Shown: positions 16,126 to 26,748, numbered from the stretch's first letter. The stretch: 64,000 nt of DNA from Nitrospira sp. (GCA_024760525.1 CP060499.1:2749501-2813500), one strand, 5' to 3'. Notes: generated by a model not told the origin, from the letters alone. Translations and numbers: made by a program.

Positions 16126-19100
16126 TCAACCGAGCACGATGCGAATCTGGTGCTCGCCGTCGACGACGAGCTGGATGTTCGTATAGTCTGTCAACGCTTT
16201 GCCATCCAGTTCAGTCAGCGCCACGCCTCGGCTCACATGACGTGGATTTTCCACAGCGATATCATAGACCGCCGAATGATACCGAAAACGAATCGAGTAT
16301 CCCGGCCACTGATGTGGAATACAAGGGTCGATGGAGAGCATGGCACCGCGCAAGCGAAAACCCAGCATCCATTCCACACCGGCCCGGTAGAGCCAACCCG
16401 CTGAGCCGCTGTACCAAGTCCATCCCCCGCGGCCAATATGCGGCGGCTCGGCGTACACGTCACCGGCTACCACGTAAGGTTCGACTTTGTAGCGCTGAAC
16501 GTTCGCTCGCGAAGAGATCCGATGAACAGGATTTAACATGCGGAACAACTCGCCGGCCTTGTCCCCATCACCCAGGGCTGCGAATGCCAGCACGGTCCAA
16601 ACGGATGCATGGGTGTATTGGCCGCCGTTTTCTCGAATGCCCGGGACATAGCCTTTGATATAGCCGGGATCCTTCGGCATTCGGTCGAACGGTGGCGCCA
16701 AAAGACGGATCAGCCCGTCCTGCCGGTTCACCAAATGCCGTTCCACTGCGGCCATGGCACGCGCCGCGCGGCTTGGGTCTGCCGCGCCACTGATCACTCC
16801 CCAGGACTGGACAATCGAATCGATGCGGCATTCTGGATCTCCGGCGGAACCGAGCGGCGTCCCATCATCGAAGTACGCGCGGCGGTACCATTCTCCGTCC
16901 CAACCGTCCCGCTCGATCGCGGCTTTCAATGCGCTGACGTGCAAACGCCACGTTTCAGCACGACCATGCTCGCCGCGTTGGGCCGCCACCTTGGCGAACT
17001 CCCAGAGCACCGTATGGAGAAACCAGCCAAGCCACACGCTTTCCCCTTTGCCCTGTTGGCCGACTCGGTTCATCCCGTCATTCCAATCTCCGGTGCCCAT
17101 GAGCGGAAGGCCGTGACAACCGACGACAAGGCTTCGGTCCAGCGCGCGCGCGCAATGTTCAAAGAGGGTGGCGCACATCTGGGACACTCGCGGCTCAAAA
17201 TAGGATTCATGTTGTCCATCCACCAACACAGGTCCTTCCAGAAAGGGCACCATTTCGTCCAGCACAGTCATATCGCCGGTCACTTCAAGAAACTGGATCA
17301 CCGCGTACGGCAGCCAGAGCAGATCGTCAGAAATGCGGGTCCGCACGCCGCGTCCGGACGGAGGATGCCACCAATGCTGGACGTCACCCTCGACAAACTG
17401 CCTCCCTGCCGCTCGCAGCAGATGTTCGCGTGTGATATCGCGATCCGCCACGCTGAGGGCCATGACGTCCTGGAGTTGATCGCGAAACCCGTACGCCCCG
17501 CTCAACTGATAGAACGCCGCACGAGCCCAGACGCGGCACACCAGCGTCTGATAGAGCACCCAGCGATTCAACAAGACATCCATGGCGCGCTCCGGCGTAC
17601 GGACCTGTATACCACCCAACATGTCGTCCCATCGGCGAGTGACCTCACGGAGGAGCGCGTCGACGTCCGCCTCACGGTACCGATGAAGCAGGAGACGCGC
17701 CTGCTCTCTCTCCGCTGTCTGACCAAGAAACCAGATAACCTCCGCTTGTTCGCCTGCCTCCAACTCGATCGAAAGCTGAAGAGTCGCACAAGCGTCGAGA
17801 CCCGCCCCGACCCTACCGGATAATTCGCCTCCCCTTTCCAATGCCAGGGGACGGTCAAAAGTCCCATTACGGCCGAGGAATTCCGTGCGGTCGCCGGTCC
17901 ACGAGGCGTGTTTTCCGGCAAGATCGGAGAAGGCGACGCGACCAGCGAACTCGCCGCCTAGCATACTGCGCGCGAAGAGGGCGCCGGTCTCCGGGTCGAT
18001 CTCGGTGACGATGTACGGCGCGGAGTCACTGCGGGAGTTGCCCAGTACCCATTCAGCATAGGCCGTGACAGAAAGGCGACGCGAGCGGCCCGACGCATTC
18101 TGCAGGGTGAGTCGAGAGATCTTGATCGGATCTTCAGGCGGCACAAATTGCAGCAATTCGAGTAGGACGCCGTGTGAACCATGATGGAAACGGCTGTAAC
18201 CCTGCCCGTGACAGGCGACATAGGGCGCCGGGTCATCACGAATCGGCAGCGCCGTGGGACACCAAATCTCTTTCGAGTCATCATCGCGAAGATAGAGCAC
18301 CTCTCCCGACGGATCGGTCACAGGATCATTCGACCAGGGGGTCAATTGATTCTCGCGGCTGTTGAGCGACCACGTAAACCCGGAGCCTGATTCCGACACG
18401 AGGAAACCGAACGCCGGGTTTGCGATGACGTTGATCCACGGTCGTGGCGTTCGCAGCCCTTCGCCGAGAATCGTGACGTATTCGCGCCCATCATCTGCGA
18501 AGCCGCCCAAGCCGTTGAAGAATTCGAGTTCTCGTTCAGGCAACGGCACGTCCAGACGCCTGCCGGCACGCAGGGTGGGCAGACTCACCGGCGCCACACT
18601 GTGCCTGCGCTGTAACCGAGTAATCTGCTCCGCCAAAGTGCCGCGCCAGCCGAGTAGGACGACCCGAGCAAGCTGCTGCAGCAGGATCCGATCTTGTGCG
18701 GAGACCAGGTCGGTCCGCAGGAGATAAATACCACCTCGCGCCCCACCGGTATCCGGGCAGAGCCGCAATTGACTGCCCCGCACCAGCCCTTCCAGCGCGC
18801 CTCGCAGCCCCTGCTCATACGACGTGGCCTTCTCGTTCAGAATGATTACATCGGTCGATAATTGCCTCATCCGCCAGTACTCATGTGCCCGGAGCAACTG
18901 CCGGACAATGTCGATGTCATCCGTTTTGTCGATGCAGGCCAATACGATGGGCAGATCGCCTGAAATTCCATGTGCCCACAGCACCGCACGGTCCACCGTC
19001 CCCTCGCTCAGTACCTCGGAAGACGGCCGCATCGACGCATCAGCGTACAAGACGGCGTTGGCCAGTCGCTGGAACAACTGCGCTTCGTCCGCCCCGATAC

Positions 19101-22100
19101 CGAGGTGGTGCAGTTGTACCCGCGATTGCGTCCAAGCCAGCGAGAGGGCACGCTCAAAGACTCTCGGATCGCTGTACTTGTCGGCTAACTCCAGCACCTG
19201 ATCGCGGGTGGGACCGATAATGGTTGAAAAGACCACGCGCGCGGTCTCACCTGGGAGCACGCGCACCGTGCGGCGCAGACTCATCACCGGATCAAGTACG
19301 GACCCGACGGTATTGGAAAGTGGCCGCCCACCGACCGCCGAGACCGCCGTGCGCACATGATGTCCGCGGCCGAGAAACCGGGCGCGATCCGTTTCATATT
19401 GCAGATCCCCGATGCTCTCACCTTCGACCACAACCACCTGGGCCGCCCACACCGTCGCTTCTTCGTCTGATCGACGGCGACGGGTGGCAAGCAATACGCC
19501 GTTGTCAGACACAAATTCCGTTTGTACGAACAGGTTCGCAAAAGCCGGATGAGCGACATCGGCGGCTTGTGAAACCAGAGACAGTTCGGCATAGGAGGTG
19601 ACTTGCAGATCGCGCGCGCCGGTACCCATATTCGTCACGGAGATGCGCCGCATTTCAGCATCATCCTCGGAAGACACCACGACCTCACACGTCGTGCTCC
19701 AATCGCCATCTCGGCGGATGATCTCGGCTCGTTCTTCTGAAAAGGATGCTTCATAGGCGTCGGCCTCGACACCACTGGGCTGATACCCGGCCGACCATAC
19801 AGACCCGGTCTCCATGTCGCGCAGAAAAATATGAGACCCCCAGCAGTCCCGCGTCGCATCTTCGCGCCAGCGTGTCACCGCAATATCTTGCCACCTGCTA
19901 TAACCCGACCCTGCCGTGGTCAGCATAACCGCATACCGCCCGTTGGACAGCAGATGCGTCCGCGGTGTTGCCTCATGCGGCGAGGTAAATCGCCGCACGA
20001 CCGGTGGTATGAGGTCGCGGACTTGCGCCGCCGCAGCGACTTCCTCCGCGCGCGGACGCGTCACCGGCACGTCGCGCGGTGTCCGTTCCTGGAGCAAGAG
20101 TTCAGTCGCTCGCACGATCGGCTCGGCATGAAACCGGCTCCTCATCACTCCGTTGTTCAAGACATTCGCGATCGAGACCAACGACATGCCGTGATGATGA
20201 GACATGTAGGTCCGCACGATGGCCGCGTCCTTTCCTTCGGGTACCCGCGTCCGCGTGTAATCCAGCGCTTCATAGAACCCATAGGTTCCCCTCCCGCCCG
20301 CCTCGGCGAGGCGCGCGAACCCTTGTGTGGCTTCGATGGGATTGATCATCGCCGCGAGTGCCGTGGCATAGGGTGCGATGACCACATCCTCGCTGAGGCC
20401 TCGCTTGAGTCCCAGACCCGGCACACCGAAGCTGGAATACTGGTACGTCAGGTCAAGATCGCGCGCATTATAGGCCGACTCAGAAACCCCCCAGGGCACG
20501 CCTCGCTCTATCCCGTATTGAATCTGCCGACGGACAACCAATTCATACGTCCGGCATAACAAGCTGCCTGGTGGGAACCGCATGACCAACGCCGGCATGA
20601 GGTACTCGAAGATGGAGCCCGACCAGGACACGAGCGCCGAGCCGTTTCCAACCGGCGTCAGAGCACGGCCCAAGTGGAACCAATGCGATGACGGCACATC
20701 GCCCTTGGCGATGGCGACAAAGCTCGCCAGTCTGGCCTCAGACGCCAGCAAGTCGTAGCAACTAGGGTCCAGGCTGTTCTCCGGCACGCGATAGCCGATG
20801 GATAACAGTTTGCGTATCGGATCGAAGAGAAAGGTGAAATCCATGGCGTGAACCATGTGCTCCGCCTTCTGTGCGATCGCCGTAAGACGACGCGTCAAGG
20901 CCGTGATATCCGCAATCGATTGCCGGATGGCATCAGTCAACAGAGTGATTCTTGCCAAAGTGGCCTGATCCTGTAAGAGGCCGCTGCGCACGTGTTCCTG
21001 CAAGTGCTCAAGCGCACGGAGTGCATCCGCAAACCGTTCAGGAGCAGCCGCCAGCGTAGGCATGGGATGGAAGAACGGCGCGATAACCGCCCACTCCGGC
21101 GATGGCTCAGACGGATGGTTGAACAGAGCCGCCCGGTCTTTCGCACTGAAGCGGACCCATGGAAGGAACAACTCCACATCACGGAGATGACTATCCACGC
21201 ATGCCCGGACCGCATCGGCCCAGGCACGCAACTCTCCATCGGGCTCATCACCACGCTCCTGTCCCAGTGTCTGAGCCATATCGGAAACAGTATGAGACAA
21301 GGCGTTGAGCCTGCCGAACCTGACAGTCCAGCCGGCGGCATCGACCGGCTTCGATAACAGCTCCATGGCCAGTACGTCGACGGCTTGGCTCAACTGCTTC
21401 TTGGTCACCGTATGAGTTTGTCGCTGGTCTGACACCTCCTCCAGCGCACCGCGTAACAATTGGATGGCATCGTCAATTCCGGCAAACAAATCGCCTTCGA
21501 TGGAAGATTGCTGAATCAGCTCGCGACATCCGTTTCCCAGTACCAACAAATGTCCCGCGAGGTTTCCGCTGTCGACGGAGGACACGTACTTGGGATCCAG
21601 CGGTTGAAGAGTACGTGTGTCGTACCAATTGTAGAAATGCCCACGAAATAACTCGAGACGGCTCATGGTCGCCAGCGTGGCTTCCAGCCGTTTGGTGGCG
21701 TCGATGGTGCCCAGCCATCCTAGGTCACGGGCGACCAGAGTTGAGAGCAGATAGAGCCCAATATTGGTCGGCGACGTGCGATGGGCGACGACGGGTTTCG
21801 GATCTTCCTGAAAGTTATCAGGCGGCAGCGCATGGTCCTCGGGAGATACGAACGTTTCGAAGAACCGCCAGGTCCGGCGTGCGATCGATCGGAGCGTCCG
21901 CGCATCCGCGGGAGAAATCGGTTCTGCCCTCGTGAGTCGAGGCGGCAGACTGACCCAGCGAGCCACGGCAGGAGCTGATATCCAGAGCAGAACGAACGGA
22001 GCCGCGGCAGCCCAGGACTCAGAGCGGCCCAACACGGCCACCCCTCCAGCTGCCACGACGGCGAGCATCACACCGCCCGCCATACGACGATACATTCCCG

Positions 22101-24927
22101 TCAAGTTGCACGTGTAGGCACCTTCGGCTTGAGCCGCAGTCACCCACTCCAACATGCGAGTCTGCGTGAAGACGAGCCGAACGAGCGTGCGAACAATCGC
22201 ATCCGTCATGAGCCATGCCTGATGCGCGAGGAAGGTGACGGTCAATGCGATCTGTCTCGCGGCCAACGCTAGGTCGATATTTGCTCCACGGAAATGGGTG
22301 CGCAAGGCAATCCCGGATCGGCGCGGATAGAGTCCGAGCACGAAGGACAACAGCGAGGGAATCGCGATGGTGGTCAGAATGAACCCGGCCCAGACCCAGG
22401 CAGATGTTTCCGGCAGCATCCATCCGACCATCAGGGTCAGAAACGCCGCGGGAGCCGACAGGGTACGGCGGAGGTTGTCGAGGATCTTCCAACGGCCGAT
22501 GGCGGGAATCACCACCGCGCGATGCGGTTCAGACCCGGTATGCCCTCGCCCAAACAGCCAGGGCAACAGCTGCCAATCGCCACGCGCCCATCGATGCTGT
22601 CTGGCTGCTGCCGCTTCATAGTGGTCAGGAAACGCTTCGAACAGCTCGACGTCGGTCGCCAGCGCTGCGCGTGCGAACAATCCTTCAAAAAGATCGTGAC
22701 TGAGCATCGCGTTGTCCGGCACCTTGCCCGCCAGCGCCGCCTCGAACGCGTCGATCTCGTAAATGCCTTTGCCTGTGTAGGATCCTTCCCGAAACAAATC
22801 CTGATAGACATCAGACACGGCCGACGCGTAGGGATCGATCCCACTGGGTCCGGAAAACGTTTGTTGATAATATGAGCCCTCGCCGCTGCCCGGAAGCGAC
22901 GGCGTAATCCGCGGCTGCACAACCCCATACCCTTCTACAACGCGTCCAGCGAAACGGTCGAACCGTGGCCGGTTCAGCGGGTGAGCCATGGTACCGATCA
23001 ACCGGTGCGCGGCTCCATGGGGCAGCCGTGTATCCGCATCCAATGTGATGACGAACCGGACCGACGGAATCACCTCAGGGAACTGCCCGTCGACGGACAT
23101 GAAGGTCGTGCTCGTCGAGCCGCGCAGCCATTGATTCAATTCATGCAGTTTGCCTCGTTTCCGTTCCCATCCCATCCACACCTGCTCGGACTCGTTCCAA
23201 ACTCGCCTGCGGTGAAACAGGGCAAAACGCGATCCGCCCCCGGCTGCGGCACCATAGCGCTTGTTCAGATGCGCGATCCCCTCCACCGCTCTTGCCAGCA
23301 GTTCGGCGTCCCCTGAAATGCTTTCGCTTGGAGCGTCTCTCCAGTCTGAGAGCAGCGCGAAACGCAGGTCATCATCCGCATTCGCCAGATAATGCACTTC
23401 CAATCGCTCAACCAGCTTATCGATACTGTTCCGGCTCGTCAGCAATGTGGGGACCACCACCATTGTGCGCAATTCTTTGGGAATGCCATTTCGCAATGCC
23501 ATCCGGGGCAATGACCGCGGCCCGAGGATGGCCATCACCGCACGATTGATAAGCGCCATGGCTAAGTCCGAGGCCGGCACGAGCGCAATGAGACCGAGAC
23601 ACACCAGACCTGCGACAGTCACGCCCGCTTCGGCGGCATGCCACAGCGGGAAGGCCAGAACCATGGCGGTCATCGCTGTGAGCGACCCCAGATAGCCAGG
23701 TGCAGACGCCTGGACATACCAGCGCAGGAGTCGTCGCTTCCAGGACACCCGGTAACCGAGTTCGCGTTCAATTTCCCGGCGGCCCTGAGAGATAAGGTAA
23801 TAGCCGGAATCCGTGTGCCGATCCCGTTCCGGCTGCTCACTCGTGTGCGGCTCAACCCCAGCCAGCCTGGCTCGGTCCACGACCCGCGTGGTCACCTCGA
23901 GTTCTGAGAGACCCGTGCCGCGCGAGAGATCCTCGATCGCATGGCGGTACGTGTCCCGCGTCACAAAGTCCATCTCGGCATAGCGGGAGTCGCATCGCAG
24001 AATCTGATCGACGAGGCTGACCGCCTCGACAAATTCAGCCCAATTGAATTCAGACGTCAATCGCATGCTCGTAATAATGTTGCGAACCGTGACGCTCATG
24101 GCCGCCTGTTGCAGATGCTCGTCGTGCACCATGTCATCGGCGGTCGAGCCCTGTGCCGCCAGACGTTCGTCGAGCCACAGCAACACGGGACGTACCTTCG
24201 GGTCCAGGTCACGGAGCCGTTGAACAAGCTGCACGGCAAACGCCGTGTCCAGCGGGCTGTGCTCAAATCGGCGTAATGCCTTGGCCGGTGACTCCAGAAC
24301 CAACGCGCCGCTCCCCAACAGGCTATCCGCCAGTTCATCAGCTTCCAGCCGGGCCTCTCGGCTATGGACGATCCGCTCGGCCAGCCTTCTAAGATTCTCC
24401 ACCAGCACGACACGCAGCGAGATCGCCACAGCCCACAATTCACCGATCGTCAACGGTTGCACGCGTTGATAGGCCGTCACAAAGCGCCGGAGCATGTCAG
24501 GGTCGAAACGACTATCGGTGTGGGCGACGAATGCCCAGGCAACGCCAAATACCCGTGGATGATCCTGCAAATGCCCTGATGTTAGTTTCGGCAATTGCCG
24601 GTAATAGCCGGGAGGCAAATCGTCGATGATTTCGCGAAGTTGTTCGTCGACAATATGGAAATTATCGACGAACCACTCAGCCGCGGGAGTAATGGCCTTC
24701 TCATCGCGAATCGTACGGGCGATACTCTGGTAAGACTTCACCAAGACTCGTCCATTCGCGAGGACTCGTGGCGTGAGCAGCCGGCCCACCCGTGCCTCAT
24801 CGGTAACGACCTGTGCCGCCGCTAGACTCGCAGCATGCTGTTCGAGCCGTTCGATGCCGAAGAGCTCGGCGCGAATCGGTTCTTCCAGCTCGGCACTCTT
24901 GGCAACAGGTGAAAACATCGTATCCAT
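16126..24927 (-). CDS. Giant cyclic beta-1,2-glucan synthase (NdvB/Cgs type, GT84 + GH94)
   Basis: A 2933-residue multidomain membrane enzyme that makes and cyclises osmoregulatory beta-glucans from UDP-glucose. An N-terminal soluble region (1-400) is followed by membrane helices near 410-460 and a glycosyltransferase with TLDADTRLP (about 629) and QHRWARGDWQLLPW (about 779). More helices lie near 830-970, then a glycoamylase-like region (about 1000-1650). Two carbohydrate-phosphorylase-type sections end in a GH94 catalytic domain with GTGDWNDGMNRVG (about 2612). The ATG at 24927 has an AGGAG Shine-Dalgarno. Length and domain order match NdvB/ChvB of rhizobia. The gene stands alone with no dedicated exporter nearby. 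Likely role: periplasmic osmoprotection or biofilm. Confidence 0.92.
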   Translation of the reverse strand: MDTMFSPVAKSAELEEPIRAELFGIERLEQHAASLAAAQVVTDEARVGRLLTPRVLANGRVLVKSYQSIARTIRDEKAITPAAEWFVDNFHIVDEQLREIIDDLPPGYYRQLPKLTSGHLQDHPRVFGVAWAFVAHTDSRFDPDMLRRFVTAYQRVQPLTIGELWAVAISLRVVLVENLRRLAERIVHSREARLEADELADSLLGSGALVLESPAKALRRFEHSPLDTAFAVQLVQRLRDLDPKVRPVLLWLDERLAAQGSTADDMVHDEHLQQAAMSVTVRNIITSMRLTSEFNWAEFVEAVSLVDQILRCDSRYAEMDFVTRDTYRHAIEDLSRGTGLSELEVTTRVVDRARLAGVEPHTSEQPERDRHTDSGYYLISQGRREIERELGYRVSWKRRLLRWYVQASAPGYLGSLTAMTAMVLAFPLWHAAEAGVTVAGLVCLGLIALVPASDLAMALINRAVMAILGPRSLPRMALRNGIPKELRTMVVVPTLLTSRNSIDKLVERLEVHYLANADDDLRFALLSDWRDAPSESISGDAELLARAVEGIAHLNKRYGAAAGGGSRFALFHRRRVWNESEQVWMGWERKRGKLHELNQWLRGSTSTTFMSVDGQFPEVIPSVRFVITLDADTRLPHGAAHRLIGTMAHPLNRPRFDRFAGRVVEGYGVVQPRITPSLPGSGEGSYYQQTFSGPSGIDPYASAVSDVYQDLFREGSYTGKGIYEIDAFEAALAGKVPDNAMLSHDLFEGLFARAALATDVELFEAFPDHYEAAAARQHRWARGDWQLLPWLFGRGHTGSEPHRAVVIPAIGRWKILDNLRRTLSAPAAFLTLMVGWMLPETSAWVWAGFILTTIAIPSLLSFVLGLYPRRSGIALRTHFRGANIDLALAARQIALTVTFLAHQAWLMTDAIVRTLVRLVFTQTRMLEWVTAAQAEGAYTCNLTGMYRRMAGGVMLAVVAAGGVAVLGRSESWAAAAPFVLLWISAPAVARWVSLPPRLTRAEPISPADARTLRSIARRTWRFFETFVSPEDHALPPDNFQEDPKPVVAHRTSPTNIGLYLLSTLVARDLGWLGTIDATKRLEATLATMSRLELFRGHFYNWYDTRTLQPLDPKYVSSVDSGNLAGHLLVLGNGCRELIQQSSIEGDLFAGIDDAIQLLRGALEEVSDQRQTHTVTKKQLSQAVDVLAMELLSKPVDAAGWTVRFGRLNALSHTVSDMAQTLGQERGDEPDGELRAWADAVRACVDSHLRDVELFLPWVRFSAKDRAALFNHPSEPSPEWAVIAPFFHPMPTLAAAPERFADALRALEHLQEHVRSGLLQDQATLARITLLTDAIRQSIADITALTRRLTAIAQKAEHMVHAMDFTFLFDPIRKLLSIGYRVPENSLDPSCYDLLASEARLASFVAIAKGDVPSSHWFHLGRALTPVGNGSALVSWSGSIFEYLMPALVMRFPPGSLLCRTYELVVRRQIQYGIERGVPWGVSESAYNARDLDLTYQYSSFGVPGLGLKRGLSEDVVIAPYATALAAMINPIEATQGFARLAEAGGRGTYGFYEALDYTRTRVPEGKDAAIVRTYMSHHHGMSLVSIANVLNNGVMRSRFHAEPIVRATELLLQERTPRDVPVTRPRAEEVAAAAQVRDLIPPVVRRFTSPHEATPRTHLLSNGRYAVMLTTAGSGYSRWQDIAVTRWREDATRDCWGSHIFLRDMETGSVWSAGYQPSGVEADAYEASFSEERAEIIRRDGDWSTTCEVVVSSEDDAEMRRISVTNMGTGARDLQVTSYAELSLVSQAADVAHPAFANLFVQTEFVSDNGVLLATRRRRSDEEATVWAAQVVVVEGESIGDLQYETDRARFLGRGHHVRTAVSAVGGRPLSNTVGSVLDPVMSLRRTVRVLPGETARVVFSTIIGPTRDQVLELADKYSDPRVFERALSLAWTQSRVQLHHLGIGADEAQLFQRLANAVLYADASMRPSSEVLSEGTVDRAVLWAHGISGDLPIVLACIDKTDDIDIVRQLLRAHEYWRMRQLSTDVIILNEKATSYEQGLRGALEGLVRGSQLRLCPDTGGARGGIYLLRTDLVSAQDRILLQQLARVVLLGWRGTLAEQITRLQRRHSVAPVSLPTLRAGRRLDVPLPERELEFFNGLGGFADDGREYVTILGEGLRTPRPWINVIANPAFGFLVSESGSGFTWSLNSRENQLTPWSNDPVTDPSGEVLYLRDDDSKEIWCPTALPIRDDPAPYVACHGQGYSRFHHGSHGVLLELLQFVPPEDPIKISRLTLQNASGRSRRLSVTAYAEWVLGNSRSDSAPYIVTEIDPETGALFARSMLGGEFAGRVAFSDLAGKHASWTGDRTEFLGRNGTFDRPLALERGGELSGRVGAGLDACATLQLSIELEAGEQAEVIWFLGQTAEREQARLLLHRYREADVDALLREVTRRWDDMLGGIQVRTPERAMDVLLNRWVLYQTLVCRVWARAAFYQLSGAYGFRDQLQDVMALSVADRDITREHLLRAAGRQFVEGDVQHWWHPPSGRGVRTRISDDLLWLPYAVIQFLEVTGDMTVLDEMVPFLEGPVLVDGQHESYFEPRVSQMCATLFEHCARALDRSLVVGCHGLPLMGTGDWNDGMNRVGQQGKGESVWLGWFLHTVLWEFAKVAAQRGEHGRAETWRLHVSALKAAIERDGWDGEWYRRAYFDDGTPLGSAGDPECRIDSIVQSWGVISGAADPSRAARAMAAVERHLVNRQDGLIRLLAPPFDRMPKDPGYIKGYVPGIRENGGQYTHASVWTVLAFAALGDGDKAGELFRMLNPVHRISSRANVQRYKVEPYVVAGDVYAEPPHIGRGGWTWYSGSAGWLYRAGVEWMLGFRLRGAMLSIDPCIPHQWPGYSIRFRYHSAVYDIAVENPRHVSRGVALTELDGKALTDYTNIQLVVDGEHQIRIVLG

Positions 24928-25012
24928 TAGTCTCCTGCCTCACTCAGAACCGCCAGGCAGAATCAACTGCCGAAGCCCTCTGCCAACAGGTCACGGTTAC
25001 GGATTTCAGCCG

Positions 25013-25096
25013 TTAGGCAGGCTCTGCGCACAGAAGCATTTCGACACCACGATTCACTTGCCGCCCTTCTTCGGTCTCATTGCTCACAATGATTAC
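25013..25096 (-). pseudogene. Remnant of an OmpA-like C-terminus
   Basis: A short minus-strand frame reads SNETEEGRQVNRGVEMLL and stops at 25013. It aligns with the end of the intact OmpA-like protein at 25366-26109 (SNDTAEGRAKNRRVEIIV). Only the last 25 or so codons are recognisable, so this is a decayed fragment. The rest of the gap 24928-25365 shows nothing I can name. Confidence 0.5.
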
Positions 25097-25365
25097 ACTC
25101 TGCCAATCCATTCTGTTGTTATCCGAGACACGTCCCGTCTGAGTCGCGCGTTTGGAGAGGGCTCACATCTCGATAGGCGTGCTGGAGCGGTCATAGACCG
25201 AGGTCCTGTCTCCACGCCCCGATACTCGGACTTCTTGCTCTCCTCTCTCTTTCACGATCAGCCTAGAGCGTCCGGAGCGCCTGCGGTAGATAGACCACCG
25301 TTGTAAACCATGCACTGATCGAGCCGCCTATGCCTCCCAGAGGTTCCTTCCGCACCACCATTCAG

Positions 25366-26109
25366 CTATGACACAATGATTTCGACACGACGGTTCTTGG
25401 CGCGTCCCTCTGCCGTGTCGTTGCTGGCGACCGGGTGACTGTCCCCGTGGCCTGCTGCTGATACCTGGCTGCTGACACCCCCGTCCCGAAGCGCCTGTGC
25501 GGCACTGTCGGCCCGCGCGTTTGACAGCTCTTGGTTGGACGGATATTTCCTTTTCAACCCGTTCCGGACTGGAACGTTGTCAGTGTAGCCCGCCACATGC
25601 ACTTGTTTTTCCGGGAAGTCTCTGAGGACGACGCCTACTCGATGCAAGACATCAGCCCCTTCGCCCTTCAGCTGGTCTTGCCCGGAATCGAATAGTAGAC
25701 CGGACGCCAAACTGATCGTCAGGGCACTGCCGGATTGGTGAACCAACACCGTGCCCTTGGAAATTTCCGGTTGCAGCGCCCTTAAGAGGTCTTTCTCGGC
25801 CTTGGCTTGTTTGGGCGTCTCCACGGCCCTGGATCGGATTGCCGCGAGTTCACGATCATGATCGGCGAGCTGACGTTGCGCGACCCCCAGCTCGTCAGCC
25901 AGCCGTTGACGCTCTCGCTCTAGCACCGCAAGGCGGTCGGCAGTGTTGTCTGGTACAATCGCGAGTACCGGCTTGGATGGACATTGCCCGCTCCGCTCAT
26001 AGCCGTACCAACCCTCACTCGTACATACAGCCGGTTGTTTGATATATGAAGAACAGCCTGCGAAAGTGACCAGAGTGGTTGCCAGGATGGTGGTTTTTAG
26101 TATCTGCAT
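25366..26109 (-). CDS. OmpA/MotB-family peptidoglycan-binding lipoprotein
   Basis: About 247 aa. The signal peptide ends in a lipobox FAGC. A coiled-coil stretch follows (about residues 55-110, RLAVLERERQRLADELGVAQ), then an OmpA C-terminal domain (about 130-247) with VAGYTDNVPV, NQELSNARADSAAQAL and the closing NRRVEIIVS. The protein would be lipid-anchored and hold peptidoglycan through its OmpA domain. The Met at 26109 follows GAGGAGAT and is preferred over the upstream frame to 26196. A degenerate copy of its C-terminus lies just downstream at 25013-25096. Confidence 0.88.
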   Translation of the reverse strand: MQILKTTILATTLVTFAGCSSYIKQPAVCTSEGWYGYERSGQCPSKPVLAIVPDNTADRLAVLERERQRLADELGVAQRQLADHDRELAAIRSRAVETPKQAKAEKDLLRALQPEISKGTVLVHQSGSALTISLASGLLFDSGQDQLKGEGADVLHRVGVVLRDFPEKQVHVAGYTDNVPVRNGLKRKYPSNQELSNARADSAAQALRDGGVSSQVSAAGHGDSHPVASNDTAEGRAKNRRVEIIVS

Positions 26110-26571
26110 GATGATCTCCTCTTTCTGAATATCGCGGTTTGCATCCAGTACGTCTCCCCCATTTCCCGCATCATGTGGAACATCTCTCATGACCAAGTCG
26201 GCGCTTAGTGGCGGTCTTTCAGCAGGTTGCCAAGTGTGAGAACGCTCTCCGGCCTTCTTTCATAGCTTGGCTCGTCAGTGCGGCTCGCGTACCTCCGCAG
26301 TCGGTAGGCCATTCCCCGCGCGTCTTAGAAGCCTTGTATCTCTGCGGCTTCCCTGAGCTCCCCCCGCGAACCCGATGCGTTACACCGCTGTTACTCATTG
26401 AAGACTCGCTCAACATCCTCCGCTCGGATGAAACCATGTACACAATGCCGGAGCCGAAAGAATGGCTACACTTTCGTGTGAGTCCCATCACATGAGGCAA
26501 CACAGCTTTGGTTCTTATCCCGGCGGAGGCGCTGTACGATCAGAGCGGATCAACACCAGCGCTCGCTCCCA
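26110..26571. other. 462-bp stretch without a supported gene
   Basis: Overlapping open frames occur on both strands (26208-26495 plus, 26219-26503 minus), but neither has a good ribosome-binding site or a protein-like composition. No repeat or terminator was recognised. Confidence 0.4.
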
Positions 26572-26748
26572 TCAAGACTTTTCAGTTGCCGACTGTCCCA
26601 TCCGACCGATCAGGGTCTGAATAACCAGAACCAGGAGGAGGAAGCCCAGCCCGCCGCTGGGGAGATATCCCCAGTTACCGCTGTGGGACCAGATCGGAAG
26701 TACGCCAAGAAACAACACTCCTAATATGCCGATAAGAATAATACTCAT
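26572..26748 (-). CDS. DUF3309 family small membrane protein
   Basis: A 58-residue protein that fits the DUF3309 pattern well: a hydrophobic N-terminal helix (MSIILIGILGVLFLGVLP), the central W-x-x-S-x-x-WGYLPSGGLG motif and a second hydrophobic stretch GFLLLVLVIQ. ATG at 26748, TGA at 26574-26572, with a GGAG Shine-Dalgarno. Family members are small inner-membrane proteins of unknown function, common in soil and nitrifying bacteria. It lies 66 bp downstream of the YtxH gene and is probably in the same transcript. Confidence 0.82.
   Translation of the reverse strand: MSIILIGILGVLFLGVLPIWSHSGNWGYLPSGGLGFLLLVLVIQTLIGRMGQSATEKS

Noticed and set aside
15712..16404. Plus-strand frame of 230 codons
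   Set aside because: Its second half is antisense to the glucan synthase C-terminus and the first half lacks protein-like composition.
16609..17823. Long open frame (404 codons) on the plus strand
   Set aside because: It lies entirely antisense to the conserved GH94 part of the glucan synthase and has shadow-like composition (many His, Arg, Pro); no ribosome site.
19224..22875. Several plus-strand frames of 100-240 codons
   Set aside because: All are antisense to the glucan synthase coding region and show no motif.
26208..26503. Opposed frames of about 95 codons on both strands
   Set aside because: Neither has a Shine-Dalgarno or recognisable features; left as an unannotated gap.
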